Part shown: positions 1-9,971 of the stretch, piece by piece
Position numbering within the stretch: the first letter of the stretch is position 1
Layout of the letters: each line of letters starts with the position of its first letter
From: Chloroflexota bacterium
Lineage (GTDB): Bacteria; Chloroflexota; Anaerolineae; Aggregatilineales; J027
Length of the DNA stretch: 64,000 bases
Direction of reading: 5' to 3'
Assembly: GCA_013112715.1 (NCBI GenBank)
Contig: JABFGB010000010.1
Location: 62,001 to 126,000, forward strand
Translations under genes and position numbers: made by a program
The notes under the pieces: model-generated
Told to the model about the DNA's origin: nothing
What the model saw: the letters and a program-made list of their open reading frames with translations, nothing else
Databases searched by the model: none

Positions 1-1246
1 CATCGGAACTGGCAGAGCCAAGCAGAATAGTGAATTCACCGACGAAGCCGTTCAAACTGGGGAGGCCCATGCTGGACAGCGAAATCACCAGCGCGATACC
101 GCTGAATACGGGCATGACCTTCCAGATACCACCGAAGGCGTTAATCGCTTTGGTGTGGCGGCGGTCATACAAAATCCCGACCAGCGCGAACAAACCACCC
201 GTGCTGATGCCGTGATTCACCATTTGCAGCACCGCGCCTTGTACCCCACTGCTAGTCAGCGAGAAAATGCCCAATACCACAAAACCGAGGTGGCTGACCG
301 AGGTATAGGCGACCAATTTCTTGACATCGGTTTGAGCATAGGCCACCCACGCGCCGTATATAATGCCGATCACCGCGAGGGCTGCAATCCAAGGGGCAAA
401 ATCGGCGGCGGCATTCGGGAAAAAGCCCAGATTAAACCGGATCAACCCATATGTCCCCAATTTCAGCAAGATACCCGCTAGGATGATTGAACCAGCAGTG
501 GGGGCTTGGACGTGGGCATCCGGCAGCCATGAGTGCAGCGGCCACAGCGGAACTTTGATGGCGAACGCGATGAAGAAGCCCAAGAAGAGCAGGCGTTCCG
601 TGTCGGTGCCAAAGCTCAACGCGCCGCTTTGCACCATCTCGGTAATCACCTTTACGTCGAATGTGCCTGCTTCGTTCCCCAGCCACAAAATCGCCAGCAG
701 CATCAGAATGGAGCCAGCCATCGTGTACAGGAAGAACTTGACCGCCGCATAGCGCCGTTCTTCACCGCCCCAAATTCCGACGAGGAAGTACATCGGGACA
801 AGGGTTAGTTCCCAAAACACATAGAACAAGAACATGTCCTGCGCCACGAACACACCGAGCATCGCAAATTCGATGAGCAGCATAAACAGGTAGTAGAGCC
901 GTATGCGTTCGTGGATCATGTTGAAGGAAATCAGGATTGATAGGGGCATGATGAAGGTGGTCAACATGACCAACCAAATACTAATGCCATCTATCCCGAC
1001 ATGATAATAAATCCCAAAGGTGGGAATCCATTCGGCAATGTGCTCTGATTGCAGCCCGGTTTCGTCACTCTTAAATTGGGCCAGCAGCAAAATGGAGAAG
1101 CCGAGGGTAATGAGAGAGGTAATCAACGCCCCCCATTTAATCCGCTCATCACTCAGCTTGTTTAAAAACAGCAGAATGAAAAAGCCGACCATCGGCGCAA
1201 AGAGAGTGACGCTTGTTAGCGAAACGCCTGTTGTTTCGAGTTGCAT
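1..1246 (-). CDS. nuoM: NADH-quinone oxidoreductase subunit M, 3' end outside window
   Basis: Proton-pumping, antiporter-like membrane subunit of complex I. About 415 residues are visible; the C-terminus lies beyond the left edge. Translation shows many hydrophobic helices and the family's conserved Glu-bearing segment (FWELTLVPMYFLVG), the PLHSWLPDAHVQAPTAGS motif and the KKLVAYTSVSHLGFV motif. An in-frame TGA lies two codons upstream of the ATG and a GGAG sits ten bases before it, so the start is firm. It is separated from nuoL by 21 bases and is the last nuo gene seen; nuoN would be expected further left. Confidence 0.95.
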   Translation of the reverse strand, partial: MQLETTGVSLTSVTLFAPMVGFFILLFLNKLSDERIKWGALITSLITLGFSILLLAQFKSDETGLQSEHIAEWIPTFGIYYHVGIDGISIWLVMLTTFIMPLSILISFNMIHERIRLYYLFMLLIEFAMLGVFVAQDMFLFYVFWELTLVPMYFLVGIWGGEERRYAAVKFFLYTMAGSILMLLAILWLGNEAGTFDVKVITEMVQSGALSFGTDTERLLFLGFFIAFAIKVPLWPLHSWLPDAHVQAPTAGSIILAGILLKLGTYGLIRFNLGFFPNAAADFAPWIAALAVIGIIYGAWVAYAQTDVKKLVAYTSVSHLGFVVLGIFSLTSSGVQGAVLQMVNHGISTGGLFALVGILYDRRHTKAINAFGGIWKVMPVFSGIALVISLSSMGLPSLNGFVGEFTILLGSASSD

Positions 1247-1267
1247 CCGTCAATAACTCCCAGCAAC

Positions 1268-3652
1268 CTAAATTCCCAGCAGATCACGCAGCGTGGGAAG
1301 CAGAATAATTACGATGACTAACAGTACGCCCATCATCAGAGAGAGCGCATAGGTACGCACATAGCCTGTTTGGGTCTTACGCAGCCGTGATGCCGCCGCC
1401 AAAACACCTGTTGCCAGCGACATAAACCCTTTGTCCACCACTTGGCGATCAATCGGTTGGCTGATGACATCCGCCGCGCCTTGGAAGCCTTGCCCAATGA
1501 TGCGGTCATGGAAGAAGTTGTGCCAGAAATCCCAGTCAATAGTATTGGCAAGGAATCGCGCTGCCCCTTGGAAAGGATAGACGATGTATTTGAAATAGGC
1601 TTCGTCCCAATAGAGTTTGGCATTTGAGAGGGCAAACAAGGGTTGGTATTGCCCTGTCTCCAACGGGTCTTTTTCCATTGGAATAGGCATTGGCTTACGA
1701 TAGATCGAGTCCGCTATGCCAATCATGGCTAGGGCGATACCCGTCGCTAGAATTGCCATAAACCAATTAAACGAGCCAGCATGAGCATGGATGACACTTT
1801 CTTCAAGGAACAGCGTGAAGCGGTGTTCTCCGAAGAGCCAGCCAAACAATGGGAAGCCTTTTGGCGCGTTAATAATGAACCCAATAAGGAACGTCCCTAT
1901 CGCTAAAATCGCCAGCGGGGTTGTCATCAAGGCCGAACTTTCTGGAGCATGTTCAGCGGCAGCCGTGCGCGGTTTGCCAAAAAATACGAGGCAGATTTGA
2001 CGCCACGTATAGAAGGCAGTCATCGCGGCGGCGGCAAGTAATACCGCTATTGCCAGATACCCTTTGAGTTCGCCTTCGTCAAAACCGACGGTAAAGGCAT
2101 CTGCGATGATTTCATCTTTTGACCAGAAACCCGCGAATGGGAAAATGCCTGCTAGAGCCAGCCCACCAACCAAATATGTCAAGTAGGTGAGGCCCATCTT
2201 GTGGCGCAGACCACCCATATTTCGCATGTCTTGGGGGTCGAATTCATGGTCATCATGATGGGTGTGGGTCTCATGTTCGTCATGAGCCTCATGCTCGGCG
2301 TGTTCATCGTGTTCGTCGTGACCGTGACCATGTTCATGCGCGTGGTGGTGTCCATGCTCCATCGCGTGAATGACCGAGCCGGAGCCGAGGAACAACAGCG
2401 CCTTAAAAAAGGCATGGGTGACAAGGTGGAACATCGCAGCGGCATAGGCCCCCAACCCGACGGCGGCGACCATAAACCCTAATTGGCTGACCGTCGAATA
2501 GGCCAGCACTTTCTTGATGTCCCATTGCCCCAACGCCATAAACCCGGCGGCGAAGGCGGTTGAAATCCCGATTATCGTCACGACAAATGAGGTGAGGTCG
2601 GAGTTATAGAAGAACGAATTTGACCGCACCATCATGTAAATCCCGGCTGTCACCATCGTCGCGGCGTGGATCAAGGCACTGACGGGGGTTGGGCCTGCCA
2701 TCGCGTCGGGCAGCCATACAAACAGTGGAATTTGGGCGCTCTTACCTGTCGCCCCAAGCAGGAAAAACAGGGTAATCAGGGTGATGACGGCATCAAAGTC
2801 GAGGTCAATTGAACCAAAACTGACTTTATGATTGCCTTCCTCAAACCACAATTCGGCCTGTGTATAAATACCGTGAATTTCACTGCCTGATTCGACATGG
2901 GTCGCTTCTTCACCAGCATGTTCGCCTTCTATCCCTTCGACAGCAAAGACGGGTGGGGGGGCTTCATCATGTTCCAGATGGATGACCTCGTGGGGCTTGT
3001 AATAATCGAGCGTGCCAAACGTCCAGAAGGTCAGGAAAATTCCCATCAATAGGCCAAAGTCGCCGATACGGTTGACGATGAACGCCTTGCGTGCCGCGTT
3101 ACTGTTCGACCAACCGACTGTGCCTTCGGTGGGATGTTTGCCCGGTTTATCGAACCAGAAGCCGATCAATAGGAACGAACACAAACCCACGCCTTCCCAG
3201 CCGACGAACATCACCAAGAGGTTATTGCCCGTCACCAGAATCAGCATGAACATCAAAAACAGGTTCAAATAGACAAAGAAGCGCGGGAAGCGTTCATCAC
3301 CGTGCATATAGCCAGTGGCATAAATGTGGATGAGCGTTCCGACCCCGGTCACTACCAGCATCATGGTGACGCTGAGGGTGTCGACGCGGAACTGCCAAGG
3401 AATATCAATGCCTGCTGAGGGGATAGAAATCCATGAGTGAATCAGCGGGGCGTTGACGATGGCAGGTTCGTAGTGTTGATCCACCAATGTGGCCCATAGT
3501 ATCAGCGCGACGACAAACGCAAATGCGCTGGCACTGACCGCAATGAATCCGGCGCCTTTTTCGCCTAGCTTTTTACCAAAAAAGAGGTTAATCAACATCC
3601 CGAACAGGGGGACGATGACCACCAGTGAAACCGCAGAATAAAAACCTTCCAT
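1268..3652 (-). CDS. nuoL: NADH-quinone oxidoreductase subunit L
   Basis: Distal antiporter-like proton-pumping subunit of complex I, 794 aa, longer than the usual 610-680. Visible family motifs are VGWEGVGLCSFLLIGFWF, the channel segment PDAMAGPTPVSALIHAATMVTAG, and VTHAFFKALLFLGSGSVIHAM. The extra length comes mainly from two hydrophilic insertions. An acidic one lies near residues 220-275. A strikingly His/Asp/Glu-rich loop of about 40 residues with some 18 histidines lies near 430-472, just before the conserved DMRNMGGLR segment. The C-terminal long lateral helix region is present. Its place in the nuo operon, between nuoK and nuoM, is canonical. Confidence 0.97.
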   Translation of the reverse strand: MEGFYSAVSLVVIVPLFGMLINLFFGKKLGEKGAGFIAVSASAFAFVVALILWATLVDQHYEPAIVNAPLIHSWISIPSAGIDIPWQFRVDTLSVTMMLVVTGVGTLIHIYATGYMHGDERFPRFFVYLNLFLMFMLILVTGNNLLVMFVGWEGVGLCSFLLIGFWFDKPGKHPTEGTVGWSNSNAARKAFIVNRIGDFGLLMGIFLTFWTFGTLDYYKPHEVIHLEHDEAPPPVFAVEGIEGEHAGEEATHVESGSEIHGIYTQAELWFEEGNHKVSFGSIDLDFDAVITLITLFFLLGATGKSAQIPLFVWLPDAMAGPTPVSALIHAATMVTAGIYMMVRSNSFFYNSDLTSFVVTIIGISTAFAAGFMALGQWDIKKVLAYSTVSQLGFMVAAVGLGAYAAAMFHLVTHAFFKALLFLGSGSVIHAMEHGHHHAHEHGHGHDEHDEHAEHEAHDEHETHTHHDDHEFDPQDMRNMGGLRHKMGLTYLTYLVGGLALAGIFPFAGFWSKDEIIADAFTVGFDEGELKGYLAIAVLLAAAAMTAFYTWRQICLVFFGKPRTAAAEHAPESSALMTTPLAILAIGTFLIGFIINAPKGFPLFGWLFGEHRFTLFLEESVIHAHAGSFNWFMAILATGIALAMIGIADSIYRKPMPIPMEKDPLETGQYQPLFALSNAKLYWDEAYFKYIVYPFQGAARFLANTIDWDFWHNFFHDRIIGQGFQGAADVISQPIDRQVVDKGFMSLATGVLAAASRLRKTQTGYVRTYALSLMMGVLLVIVIILLPTLRDLLGI

Positions 3653-3684
3653 AAATTTACGAGGCCCCGTTCTGAATTACCGGA

Positions 3685-3999
3685 TTAACCCTGCAACGCA
3701 TGTAAATCGTCCACATCGGTGCTTTGTCTGGTGCGGTAGATGGTGACAATTAAGGCCAACCCGACTGCAACTTCGGCAGCAGCGACGGTCATCACAAAAA
3801 ACACCATCAAATGCGCGTCCATCTGATTCCACTGGCGGGCAAAGGCCACCAACGCCAAGTTCGCTGAGTTCAGCATTAACTCAATGGACATGAAGATCAA
3901 GATGGCATTCCGACGCAGCAGTACACCCATTGAGCCGAGTGTAAACAACACCGCGCTCAACAATACATATAATTCGGTAGCGACTTCTGGCTTATCCAT
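3685..3999 (-). CDS. nuoK: NADH-quinone oxidoreductase subunit K
   Basis: Small three-helix membrane subunit of complex I, 104 aa (family about 100). The translation [20 protein letters not shown] runs into [23 protein letters not shown], which holds the conserved membrane glutamate of the NuoK second helix ([10 protein letters not shown]), and a third helix with a second acidic position ([13 protein letters not shown]). The reading frame is open further upstream into nuoJ, but the start at 3999 is preferred: it has GAGGGAAGG just before it and matches the family N-terminus. It follows nuoJ by ten bases. Confidence 0.96.
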   Translation of the reverse strand: MDKPEVATELYVLLSAVLFTLGSMGVLLRRNAILIFMSIELMLNSANLALVAFARQWNQMDAHLMVFFVMTVAAAEVAVGLALIVTIYRTRQSTDVDDLHALQG

Positions 4000-4009
4000 A
4001 ACCTTCCCT

Positions 4010-5311
4010 CTAATCACCGCTGCTATCGGCTGGGTTTTTGCGTAAGGACTGCATATATTCTTCGACCGTTGGGTTGCCGGGAACATTTGCCATACGACGG
4101 CGGAAACGCGGCTTCTTGGGTGTTTCATGTTGTTTGGTCAACACAATCACGCCAACCATCGCCGTCAGCAGCAGCAGGCCGATCACTTCAAATGGCAACA
4201 GGTAATCGGTAAACAGCAGTTGACCCATCCCCTCTGCACTACCAAAATCAGGATTGTTATCGAGTGCGAACCACAAAATTTTGGGGCGGATTGTGCTACC
4301 CGTTGTATCTTGGGTCACGACCCACAGCACCCCGGTATTTTGGTCAATGACTTTTTTATCTACCTGTACCAGCGCGTCAAGGTCAAGTTTTTCGTCGGTA
4401 TCACCGCGTTCATCAATGGCGGCCCGAATATGACCTTGAGGATAGGTCGCTAGGGTATATTCGCCCTCTTTTATTTCAAAATGGGCGGCTTGACCATAAT
4501 CGAGACTCTTGACCAGCACCATCGGGTCGTCCCCCGGCTCGGTGATGTCCGCGACTTCAATTGGGCAACTTGTTGAACCATCGGCGCAGGGAATGGCGTG
4601 GACTAGCGTCAGGCGGGCAAAGTCTTTTTCGTCGTTCGGGTCAATGCGTCCTTCGATCTGCAACGCCTGTACTCCACTATTAGTAGCGTCGGCAGTCAAG
4701 ACATACGAGAGGACTCCATTACCTGCCAGAAAAACTGGGGTTTCCAGCACAATATTTTCTGGGAGCAACTCGGCCTCATGCGGAACGACCTGTGCGGTAT
4801 AGCTGCCCGCTGGAAATTCCTCAAAGTCGGAGGCTTCTCGATAGAGCAAATCCGAGACCACCTTATCGCCATCAATGTACACATCTACTGCATCGGTTCC
4901 AGCGGCAGCGTGAACAAAACGGAAAATGGGTTCGGCGGGTTCGGGTTCGCTGGTATCAAGGTCGCTGCGGATAATGGCGAGACCAGCCACAAACAAAATT
5001 ACCATCGTGATGCCAAGTGTAGCAGGAGCCAGCCATGTAAAGCGCTGTGTCTCTTGGGGTAAAACACGCTCGGCACCCATCAACATGATCACGAATAGGA
5101 ATAAGACCATGATCGCGCCTGCGTAGACCGTAATTTGCACGGCAAACAGGAACGGTGCATTGAGCATTAGATAGAGAAACGCCACACACGCAAAGTTTAT
5201 AATGAGGAACAATGCACTGTGTACGGCATTTTCACTAATCAGCATCATGACGGCGGCAAGGATCGAAAGCGCCCCAATCATGATAAACAGAGCTAATTCT
5301 GTGCCTACCAT
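4010..5311 (-). CDS. nuoJ: NADH-quinone oxidoreductase subunit J with inserted DUF4397-like domain
   Basis: NuoJ is a five-helix membrane subunit of complex I, normally 165-200 aa; this one has 433. Residues 1-115 give the first four helices, including the family segment [22 protein letters not shown] (54-75). Helix five is at 366-392. Between them residues about 117-355 form a soluble, beta-rich insert. It opens with [18 protein letters not shown] (131-148) and has a second similar start, [15 protein letters not shown] (232-246), the pattern of DUF4397 repeats (R-x-x-H-A-x-P-x-A-x-x-V-D-V-Y-x-D-G). By the known NuoJ topology the helix 4-5 loop faces the periplasmic side, where DUF4397 domains are normally found. 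The frame is continuous with no stop, so this is a real fusion in this assembly. Confidence 0.95.
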   Translation of the reverse strand: MVGTELALFIMIGALSILAAVMMLISENAVHSALFLIINFACVAFLYLMLNAPFLFAVQITVYAGAIMVLFLFVIMLMGAERVLPQETQRFTWLAPATLGITMVILFVAGLAIIRSDLDTSEPEPAEPIFRFVHAAAGTDAVDVYIDGDKVVSDLLYREASDFEEFPAGSYTAQVVPHEAELLPENIVLETPVFLAGNGVLSYVLTADATNSGVQALQIEGRIDPNDEKDFARLTLVHAIPCADGSTSCPIEVADITEPGDDPMVLVKSLDYGQAAHFEIKEGEYTLATYPQGHIRAAIDERGDTDEKLDLDALVQVDKKVIDQNTGVLWVVTQDTTGSTIRPKILWFALDNNPDFGSAEGMGQLLFTDYLLPFEVIGLLLLTAMVGVIVLTKQHETPKKPRFRRRMANVPGNPTVEEYMQSLRKNPADSSGD

Positions 5312-5424
5312 TCGAAAATGTCCTGTAGATTAAAACAACGGGTGGCGTCAGACCCGTGAAGTTTATCGCAATCTTGTTCCAACGCCAAATTAACGAAATT
5401 CAAGTTTTACTACCCCACATAAAG

Positions 5425-5451
5425 CCCCTCGCCAACCTTGTCGGAGAGGGG
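5425..5451. other. Hairpin in the nuoI-nuoJ spacer
   Basis: The 153-base space between nuoI and nuoJ is the longest inside the operon. It holds a CCCCTC/GAGGGG stem (5425-5430 with 5446-5451). There is no T-run after it on the minus strand, so it is more likely an RNA-processing or stability element than a terminator. Similar CCCCTC/GAGGGG stems recur at about 56531-56557 and 63836-63865. Confidence 0.4.
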
Positions 5452-5464
5452 TGTTGAGATTCGG

Positions 5465-5959
5465 TTATTTCGGATTTTCCATGTCTGGAATGGGCCGATC
5501 ATAGCTGTGTGGCTCCACCTGATGGGGTGTATCTTGCCCCCCCGGCGGCACCGGATCAATCAACATGTCTTTGGTGTAGATCGAGTCGCGCCGATCCGTG
5601 AAACTCAATTTGTATTCATGTTCCAATACAATGGCTTCGGTGGGGCAGGCATCCTCGCAATACCCACAGAAGATGCAGCGCAGCATGTTGATTTCATAGG
5701 TTTTGGCATAGCGCTCACCGGGGCTATAACGCTCATCATCAGTGTTTTCGGCAGCCTCGACCCAAATGGCATCAGCAGGGCAGGCGGCGGCACACAGCGC
5801 ACACCCAATACATTTTTCCATCCCGTTTTCATAACGCTTCAGCGCATGGCGGCCCTTGTAGCGTTCGCGCACAGGCCGTTCAACTTCAGGATATTGAAAG
5901 GTCGCTTTTTCCTGAAGCACATGCTTGATGGTGGTCATCAATCCATTAATCAAACCCAT
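5465..5959 (-). CDS. nuoI: NADH-quinone oxidoreductase subunit I (2x[4Fe-4S])
   Basis: Peripheral-arm subunit that carries clusters N6a and N6b toward the quinone site. 164 aa. Two ferredoxin-type motifs are complete: C50-IG-C53-AL-C56-AAA-C60-P and C95-IF-C98-GY-C101-EDA-C105-P. The C-terminal tail (about 30 residues, Pro/Asp rich) is typical of long NuoI forms. It starts 29 bases after nuoH. Confidence 0.97.
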   Translation of the reverse strand: MGLINGLMTTIKHVLQEKATFQYPEVERPVRERYKGRHALKRYENGMEKCIGCALCAAACPADAIWVEAAENTDDERYSPGERYAKTYEINMLRCIFCGYCEDACPTEAIVLEHEYKLSFTDRRDSIYTKDMLIDPVPPGGQDTPHQVEPHSYDRPIPDMENPK

Positions 5960-5988
5960 CGTGTCTACCCTTTTCTTACCCGTACCGA

Positions 5989-7326
5989 CTATGATTTTGA
6001 ACTACCGGGTCGGAGATTCTTGGCGGCTTCATACGCCACAAATGGGATGGACAGGATACCCCCCACAAATTGCAGCACATAATAGCCGAGGCCGACTTTT
6101 TCTGATTCAACTTCGTCTATGTTAAGCACGGTTTCCGGCGTGGTGCTGCGATTAAACAGATAGCCCAGCGCACCAACAATCACAAAGAGGATTGCCACTG
6201 AAATTAGATAGGCAGTGGGGCCACCTTCTTGCTCAATCACAATTGAAACGGCTGTCCATGCGACGGCCAGCATTGAGAGAGGCAGGAGGACTTTCCACCC
6301 AAAGGCCATCAAGCGGTCATACCGGGGGCGGAAGATGCTCCCACGCACCCAGACCATAATAATCAGGAAGGGGATGACCTTGCCGATGAGCACTGGCAGG
6401 GCCAACAGCGGCGCACCTTGCACGAGGCCGAACCCGTCGTGATAGCCACCCATAAACATGGTGATGAAAATGACCGAGATGCCAATCATGTTGACGTATT
6501 CGGCAAGGAAGAACATAGCGAATTTCATGCCGCTGTATTCCGTGATATGGCCTGCTACCAATTCCTGTTCCGCTTCTGGCATGTCAAACGGCGCACGGCT
6601 GATTTCGGCCATTAGGGCGATGAACATAATAATCGCGGCAAGGGGGTTCTGGAAAATGAACCATTTAAGGAATAGGCCCGATTGTTCGCCGATGATGTCG
6701 CCAATGCTCATCGAACCCGCCAGCATAATCGGTACAGCAAAAACCGTTCCGAGGCTGAGTTCATAACTTATCATGCTGGCACTGGCCCGCAACGCTCCCA
6801 ACAGCGCATATTTGTTGTTGCTGGCCCAGCCTGCAAGGGTGATGCCATAGACGCTGATGCTGGTCACGGCCAACAGCCACAGTACGCCGACATTGACATC
6901 GGTAAAGCCCTGCGCCATCTCGTACCACTTGTCATCAAACCAAGGAACATAGATATTCGGGCCAAGCGGCACAACGGCCAAGACAATCAGCGATGGGACG
7001 AGTTTGAGTAGCGGGGCAAAGGAATAAACGGCTCGATCTGCCCCATCTGGAATAATTTCTTCCTTGAAGATCAGCTTTACCCCTTCTGACACGGGTTGCA
7101 GCAGACCTTTGGGGCCAGCCCGATTTGGCCCAAGCCGAGATTGCATAAAACTGATGAAGCGGCGTTCCAGCACGGTTGTATAGGCGAACCCAGTCAGCAG
7201 CACAAAAAAGACCAACAAGGTCGTGACGATAGCATGAACCGTTGAGCAGGTCGAATTGCTGGAACACGCAACAATTGAGTTGGGGTCATTTGGCCCCATT
7301 AAGAGTTGTTCAAGAAAGTCCATCAT
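5989..7326 (-). CDS. nuoH: NADH-quinone oxidoreductase subunit H
   Basis: Membrane subunit that forms part of the quinone chamber. 445 aa against a usual 320-350; the extra length is an N-terminal helix and a C-terminal extension that ends with another hydrophobic stretch. Family landmarks are ERRFISFMQSRLGPNRAGP, ELSLGTVFAVPIML, the acidic quinone-site loop AEISRAPFDMPEAEQELVAG, and FIIMVWVRGSIFRPRYDRLM. Two tandem ATGs (7326 and 7323) are possible starts, five and eight bases after the nuoG stop, so translation is probably coupled. Confidence 0.96.
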   Translation of the reverse strand: MMDFLEQLLMGPNDPNSIVACSSNSTCSTVHAIVTTLLVFFVLLTGFAYTTVLERRFISFMQSRLGPNRAGPKGLLQPVSEGVKLIFKEEIIPDGADRAVYSFAPLLKLVPSLIVLAVVPLGPNIYVPWFDDKWYEMAQGFTDVNVGVLWLLAVTSISVYGITLAGWASNNKYALLGALRASASMISYELSLGTVFAVPIMLAGSMSIGDIIGEQSGLFLKWFIFQNPLAAIIMFIALMAEISRAPFDMPEAEQELVAGHITEYSGMKFAMFFLAEYVNMIGISVIFITMFMGGYHDGFGLVQGAPLLALPVLIGKVIPFLIIMVWVRGSIFRPRYDRLMAFGWKVLLPLSMLAVAWTAVSIVIEQEGGPTAYLISVAILFVIVGALGYLFNRSTTPETVLNIDEVESEKVGLGYYVLQFVGGILSIPFVAYEAAKNLRPGSSKS

Positions 7327-7331
7327 GGCAT

Positions 7332-9923
7332 TTAATCCCCAGTTGCAGCTAGTGCTTGGGCAACTTTTTCAATACTGCCTGCGACCATTGGCACAAATGG
7401 GCCGGGTTGCTCGCTTAGGCATTTGGGCAGGGTAATCACCCCCGCCGGAATCGTTTCATTTACGATGACCTGAACGGTGAGACTGGCACCTTCGAGATTC
7501 ATTTCAACCGTGTCCCCGTCCTGAAGTTTCAGTTTTTGGGCATCGGCAGGGTTGAAATTGGCATGGGCGGGTGGAATACGCAGGGACATAATCTCACTGC
7601 GGACGAACAGCATCCCCCGGTCATACAATAGGGTCGTGGGCACAACCAGCAGCCCCTTCGCCTTCGATTTTTCAGCGGTAACAGCGGCGACCTTCAACTT
7701 GGCCTCGGCGTTTTCCGCTAATACAGGCCACTGCACTCCAATTCCGCCCGTGTTTTGATAAGCCGTTCCACCATAATATTGGTCGGTGCCGCCGACATCC
7801 GGGAATTGGCGTTCCACTTGGGCAAGATTTTTGTAGCCCATCACGCTGTAGGCGGTTACTGATTTCGTAATTTCGGCCATCACCGCACCTGCTGAAACTT
7901 TGGCGGTGGTTTTATCAATGGCATGGCGCACTTGGGTGAAAATCTTCCAATCGGGCAAACTTTCCCCAATGACCCCTTGCGCCGCATAAAACCGCTGTAC
8001 CCGCCGTTCACCACTGGTGAATGTACCTTCACGCTCGGCAAAACTTTGCTGGGGCAGCACGACATCGGCGATTTCAGTGGTGGCGGTGTCAAATTGGGAG
8101 GTGACGACCACAAAATCGGCGTTCTTGAGATTGGCGGCGGCGATGTCCTCCCCGACTGGGTTGCAGCCTGCCACAATCAGCACAGACGGGGGATTTTGCA
8201 GCAGTTCGGCAGTGGCTTCAGCCGTATAGCCAAGATCAATCGCGCCCTGTGTATTGGCACCCGGCCAGACTGGAATGAGGCCGTTATTGGTGCGTCCGAC
8301 ATGGCCGGTCAAAATCAAGACATTCGCGCAGGCTTGCATCAATTCGGCGTGTTGGGCCAAGGTCACGCCTTCCGCACCGCAGAACACGACCACATTATCC
8401 GCACCTGCAATGGCTTCGGCAGCTGCGGCGTAACGGTCATCGGCCTTCACCTTCTTGAGGGCTTTTTGCAAATCGGCAAAACCTTCGGCGCGGTCTGCTT
8501 TGTGATGGCTGTCGCTGACGATATGGGCCGTCAGACTGTTGACTGCGCCCACTGCGTCGCCAAAGTCATAACGCAGCGAGAACTTAGCATACCGATCCAT
8601 TTTAGTCGGGCGACCATTCAAGACGACCACCGTCGCGCCACGATCACGGGCTGCCTTTGCACGTAGCCACCAAATGGGCGCTTCTTCTTCAAGGTCGGTA
8701 GCAACGAGCACAATGACGGTGCCCTTGCCCATCGTATTAAAGTTTGACCCTTTGGCAATACCGACCTGCTTGACGACTTCACCACCGCTCATCGTCGCAG
8801 GCCAAATCCCCAATGATTTTTCGCTACCGCCTGCTGCCAAGACTAATTGACGCAGTTCCCATAGGTCTTCATTCGAGAGACCGGGGCCAGCAATCGCGCC
8901 GACACTGGCCGCACCCTTCAATTTATCAATGATCTGTTTGAAGGCTTTGTCCCAAGTCGTTTCGATTAGGGTATTCTTTTCGCGGTGCAGAGGGGCGACC
9001 AAACGATCTGCATGGCGGCTGTGATGATGGCCGAAGCGGGTCTTATCAGAAATCCAGATTTCATTGACGTATTCGTTCTGGCGCGGCATGACCCGTTTGA
9101 TGATGACGACCCCACCTGAATCGCGGTCTAGGCGGGTGCTGAGGCTGATATTTGCACCTTCTGGGCCATAGGGGTCAATGCTGGGGACTTCTTTAAGCTC
9201 CCACGGACGCGCTCCAAAGCGGAAGTCTGCGGTTGTTAATGCCCCCACCGGGCAAATATCGGTGGTGTTGCCGCTGAATTTGCTATCGAAGGGTGGGTCG
9301 GAGACGGTGACAATTTGTAAGGCACGTCCGCGTTCATGGAAGGCCAACACATCGTCACCTGCCAATTCGTCGGAGAAGCGAATGCAGCGAGCACATTGGA
9401 TGCAGCGTTCACGGTCAAGATAAATCAATTCCCCCAGCGGCACATGCTTGGCGAGGTGCATCTTATCTTCAAAATAGAAGACCGACACCCCCGGCCCATG
9501 CCGCATGGTCAGATTTTGCAGTGGACATTCACCGCCCTTATCACAAATTGGGCAATCCAGCGGGTGGCTGGTCAGCAAAAATTCGACAATATCTTCGCGG
9601 GCTTCCGTGACCTGTTCGGTATTGGTGCGGATGGCAAGGCCGTCATAGACCGTTTGGGTACAGGCGGTCTGCATTTTGGGCATCCAGCGAATTTTCGGGC
9701 TGCCCTGCTCATCCAACAGTACCGCGCCGGATTCTTTATCTTTCTCAACCGACCCCATCTCCACCAGACACATACGGCACATGCCCACCGGAGCCATTTT
9801 GGGATGATAGCAAAACACAGGAATATCATTGTCAGCATAAAACTTGGCAACATCTACCAAGTTTGTCCCCGCCGGAACTTCATAGCCGACGCCATCTATA
9901 TAAATTGTTACCAGTTTACTCAT
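7332..9923 (-). CDS. nuoG: NADH-quinone oxidoreductase subunit G (Fe-S / molybdopterin-fold)
   Basis: Largest peripheral-arm subunit, 863 aa. The N-terminal [2Fe-2S] domain has CYHPKMAPVGMCRMC (38-52) and a later Cys. The His-Cys3 cluster segment HPLDCPICDKGGEC is followed by the 4Fe-4S pair CIQCARCIRF and CPVGAL. A molybdopterin-oxidoreductase-type domain follows, without evidence for a cofactor in this family, then a C-terminal aspartate-decarboxylase-like barrel (HANFNPADAQKLKLQDGDTV). NuoG passes electrons from NuoE/F to NuoI. It is preceded in the operon by a small TPR gene instead of abutting nuoF. Confidence 0.96.
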   Translation of the reverse strand: MSKLVTIYIDGVGYEVPAGTNLVDVAKFYADNDIPVFCYHPKMAPVGMCRMCLVEMGSVEKDKESGAVLLDEQGSPKIRWMPKMQTACTQTVYDGLAIRTNTEQVTEAREDIVEFLLTSHPLDCPICDKGGECPLQNLTMRHGPGVSVFYFEDKMHLAKHVPLGELIYLDRERCIQCARCIRFSDELAGDDVLAFHERGRALQIVTVSDPPFDSKFSGNTTDICPVGALTTADFRFGARPWELKEVPSIDPYGPEGANISLSTRLDRDSGGVVIIKRVMPRQNEYVNEIWISDKTRFGHHHSRHADRLVAPLHREKNTLIETTWDKAFKQIIDKLKGAASVGAIAGPGLSNEDLWELRQLVLAAGGSEKSLGIWPATMSGGEVVKQVGIAKGSNFNTMGKGTVIVLVATDLEEEAPIWWLRAKAARDRGATVVVLNGRPTKMDRYAKFSLRYDFGDAVGAVNSLTAHIVSDSHHKADRAEGFADLQKALKKVKADDRYAAAAEAIAGADNVVVFCGAEGVTLAQHAELMQACANVLILTGHVGRTNNGLIPVWPGANTQGAIDLGYTAEATAELLQNPPSVLIVAGCNPVGEDIAAANLKNADFVVVTSQFDTATTEIADVVLPQQSFAEREGTFTSGERRVQRFYAAQGVIGESLPDWKIFTQVRHAIDKTTAKVSAGAVMAEITKSVTAYSVMGYKNLAQVERQFPDVGGTDQYYGGTAYQNTGGIGVQWPVLAENAEAKLKVAAVTAEKSKAKGLLVVPTTLLYDRGMLFVRSEIMSLRIPPAHANFNPADAQKLKLQDGDTVEMNLEGASLTVQVIVNETIPAGVITLPKCLSEQPGPFVPMVAGSIEKVAQALAATGD

Positions 9924-9971
9924 AACTTGTCGCAGCCCTTTTTTGAGCTATAAAACCACTTCGATGTTCAT

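Noticed and set aside
1020-1256. Plus-strand open frames across the nuo region
   Set aside because: They lie antisense to clearly coding nuo genes, have no ribosome sites and give no recognisable protein; shadows of codon bias.
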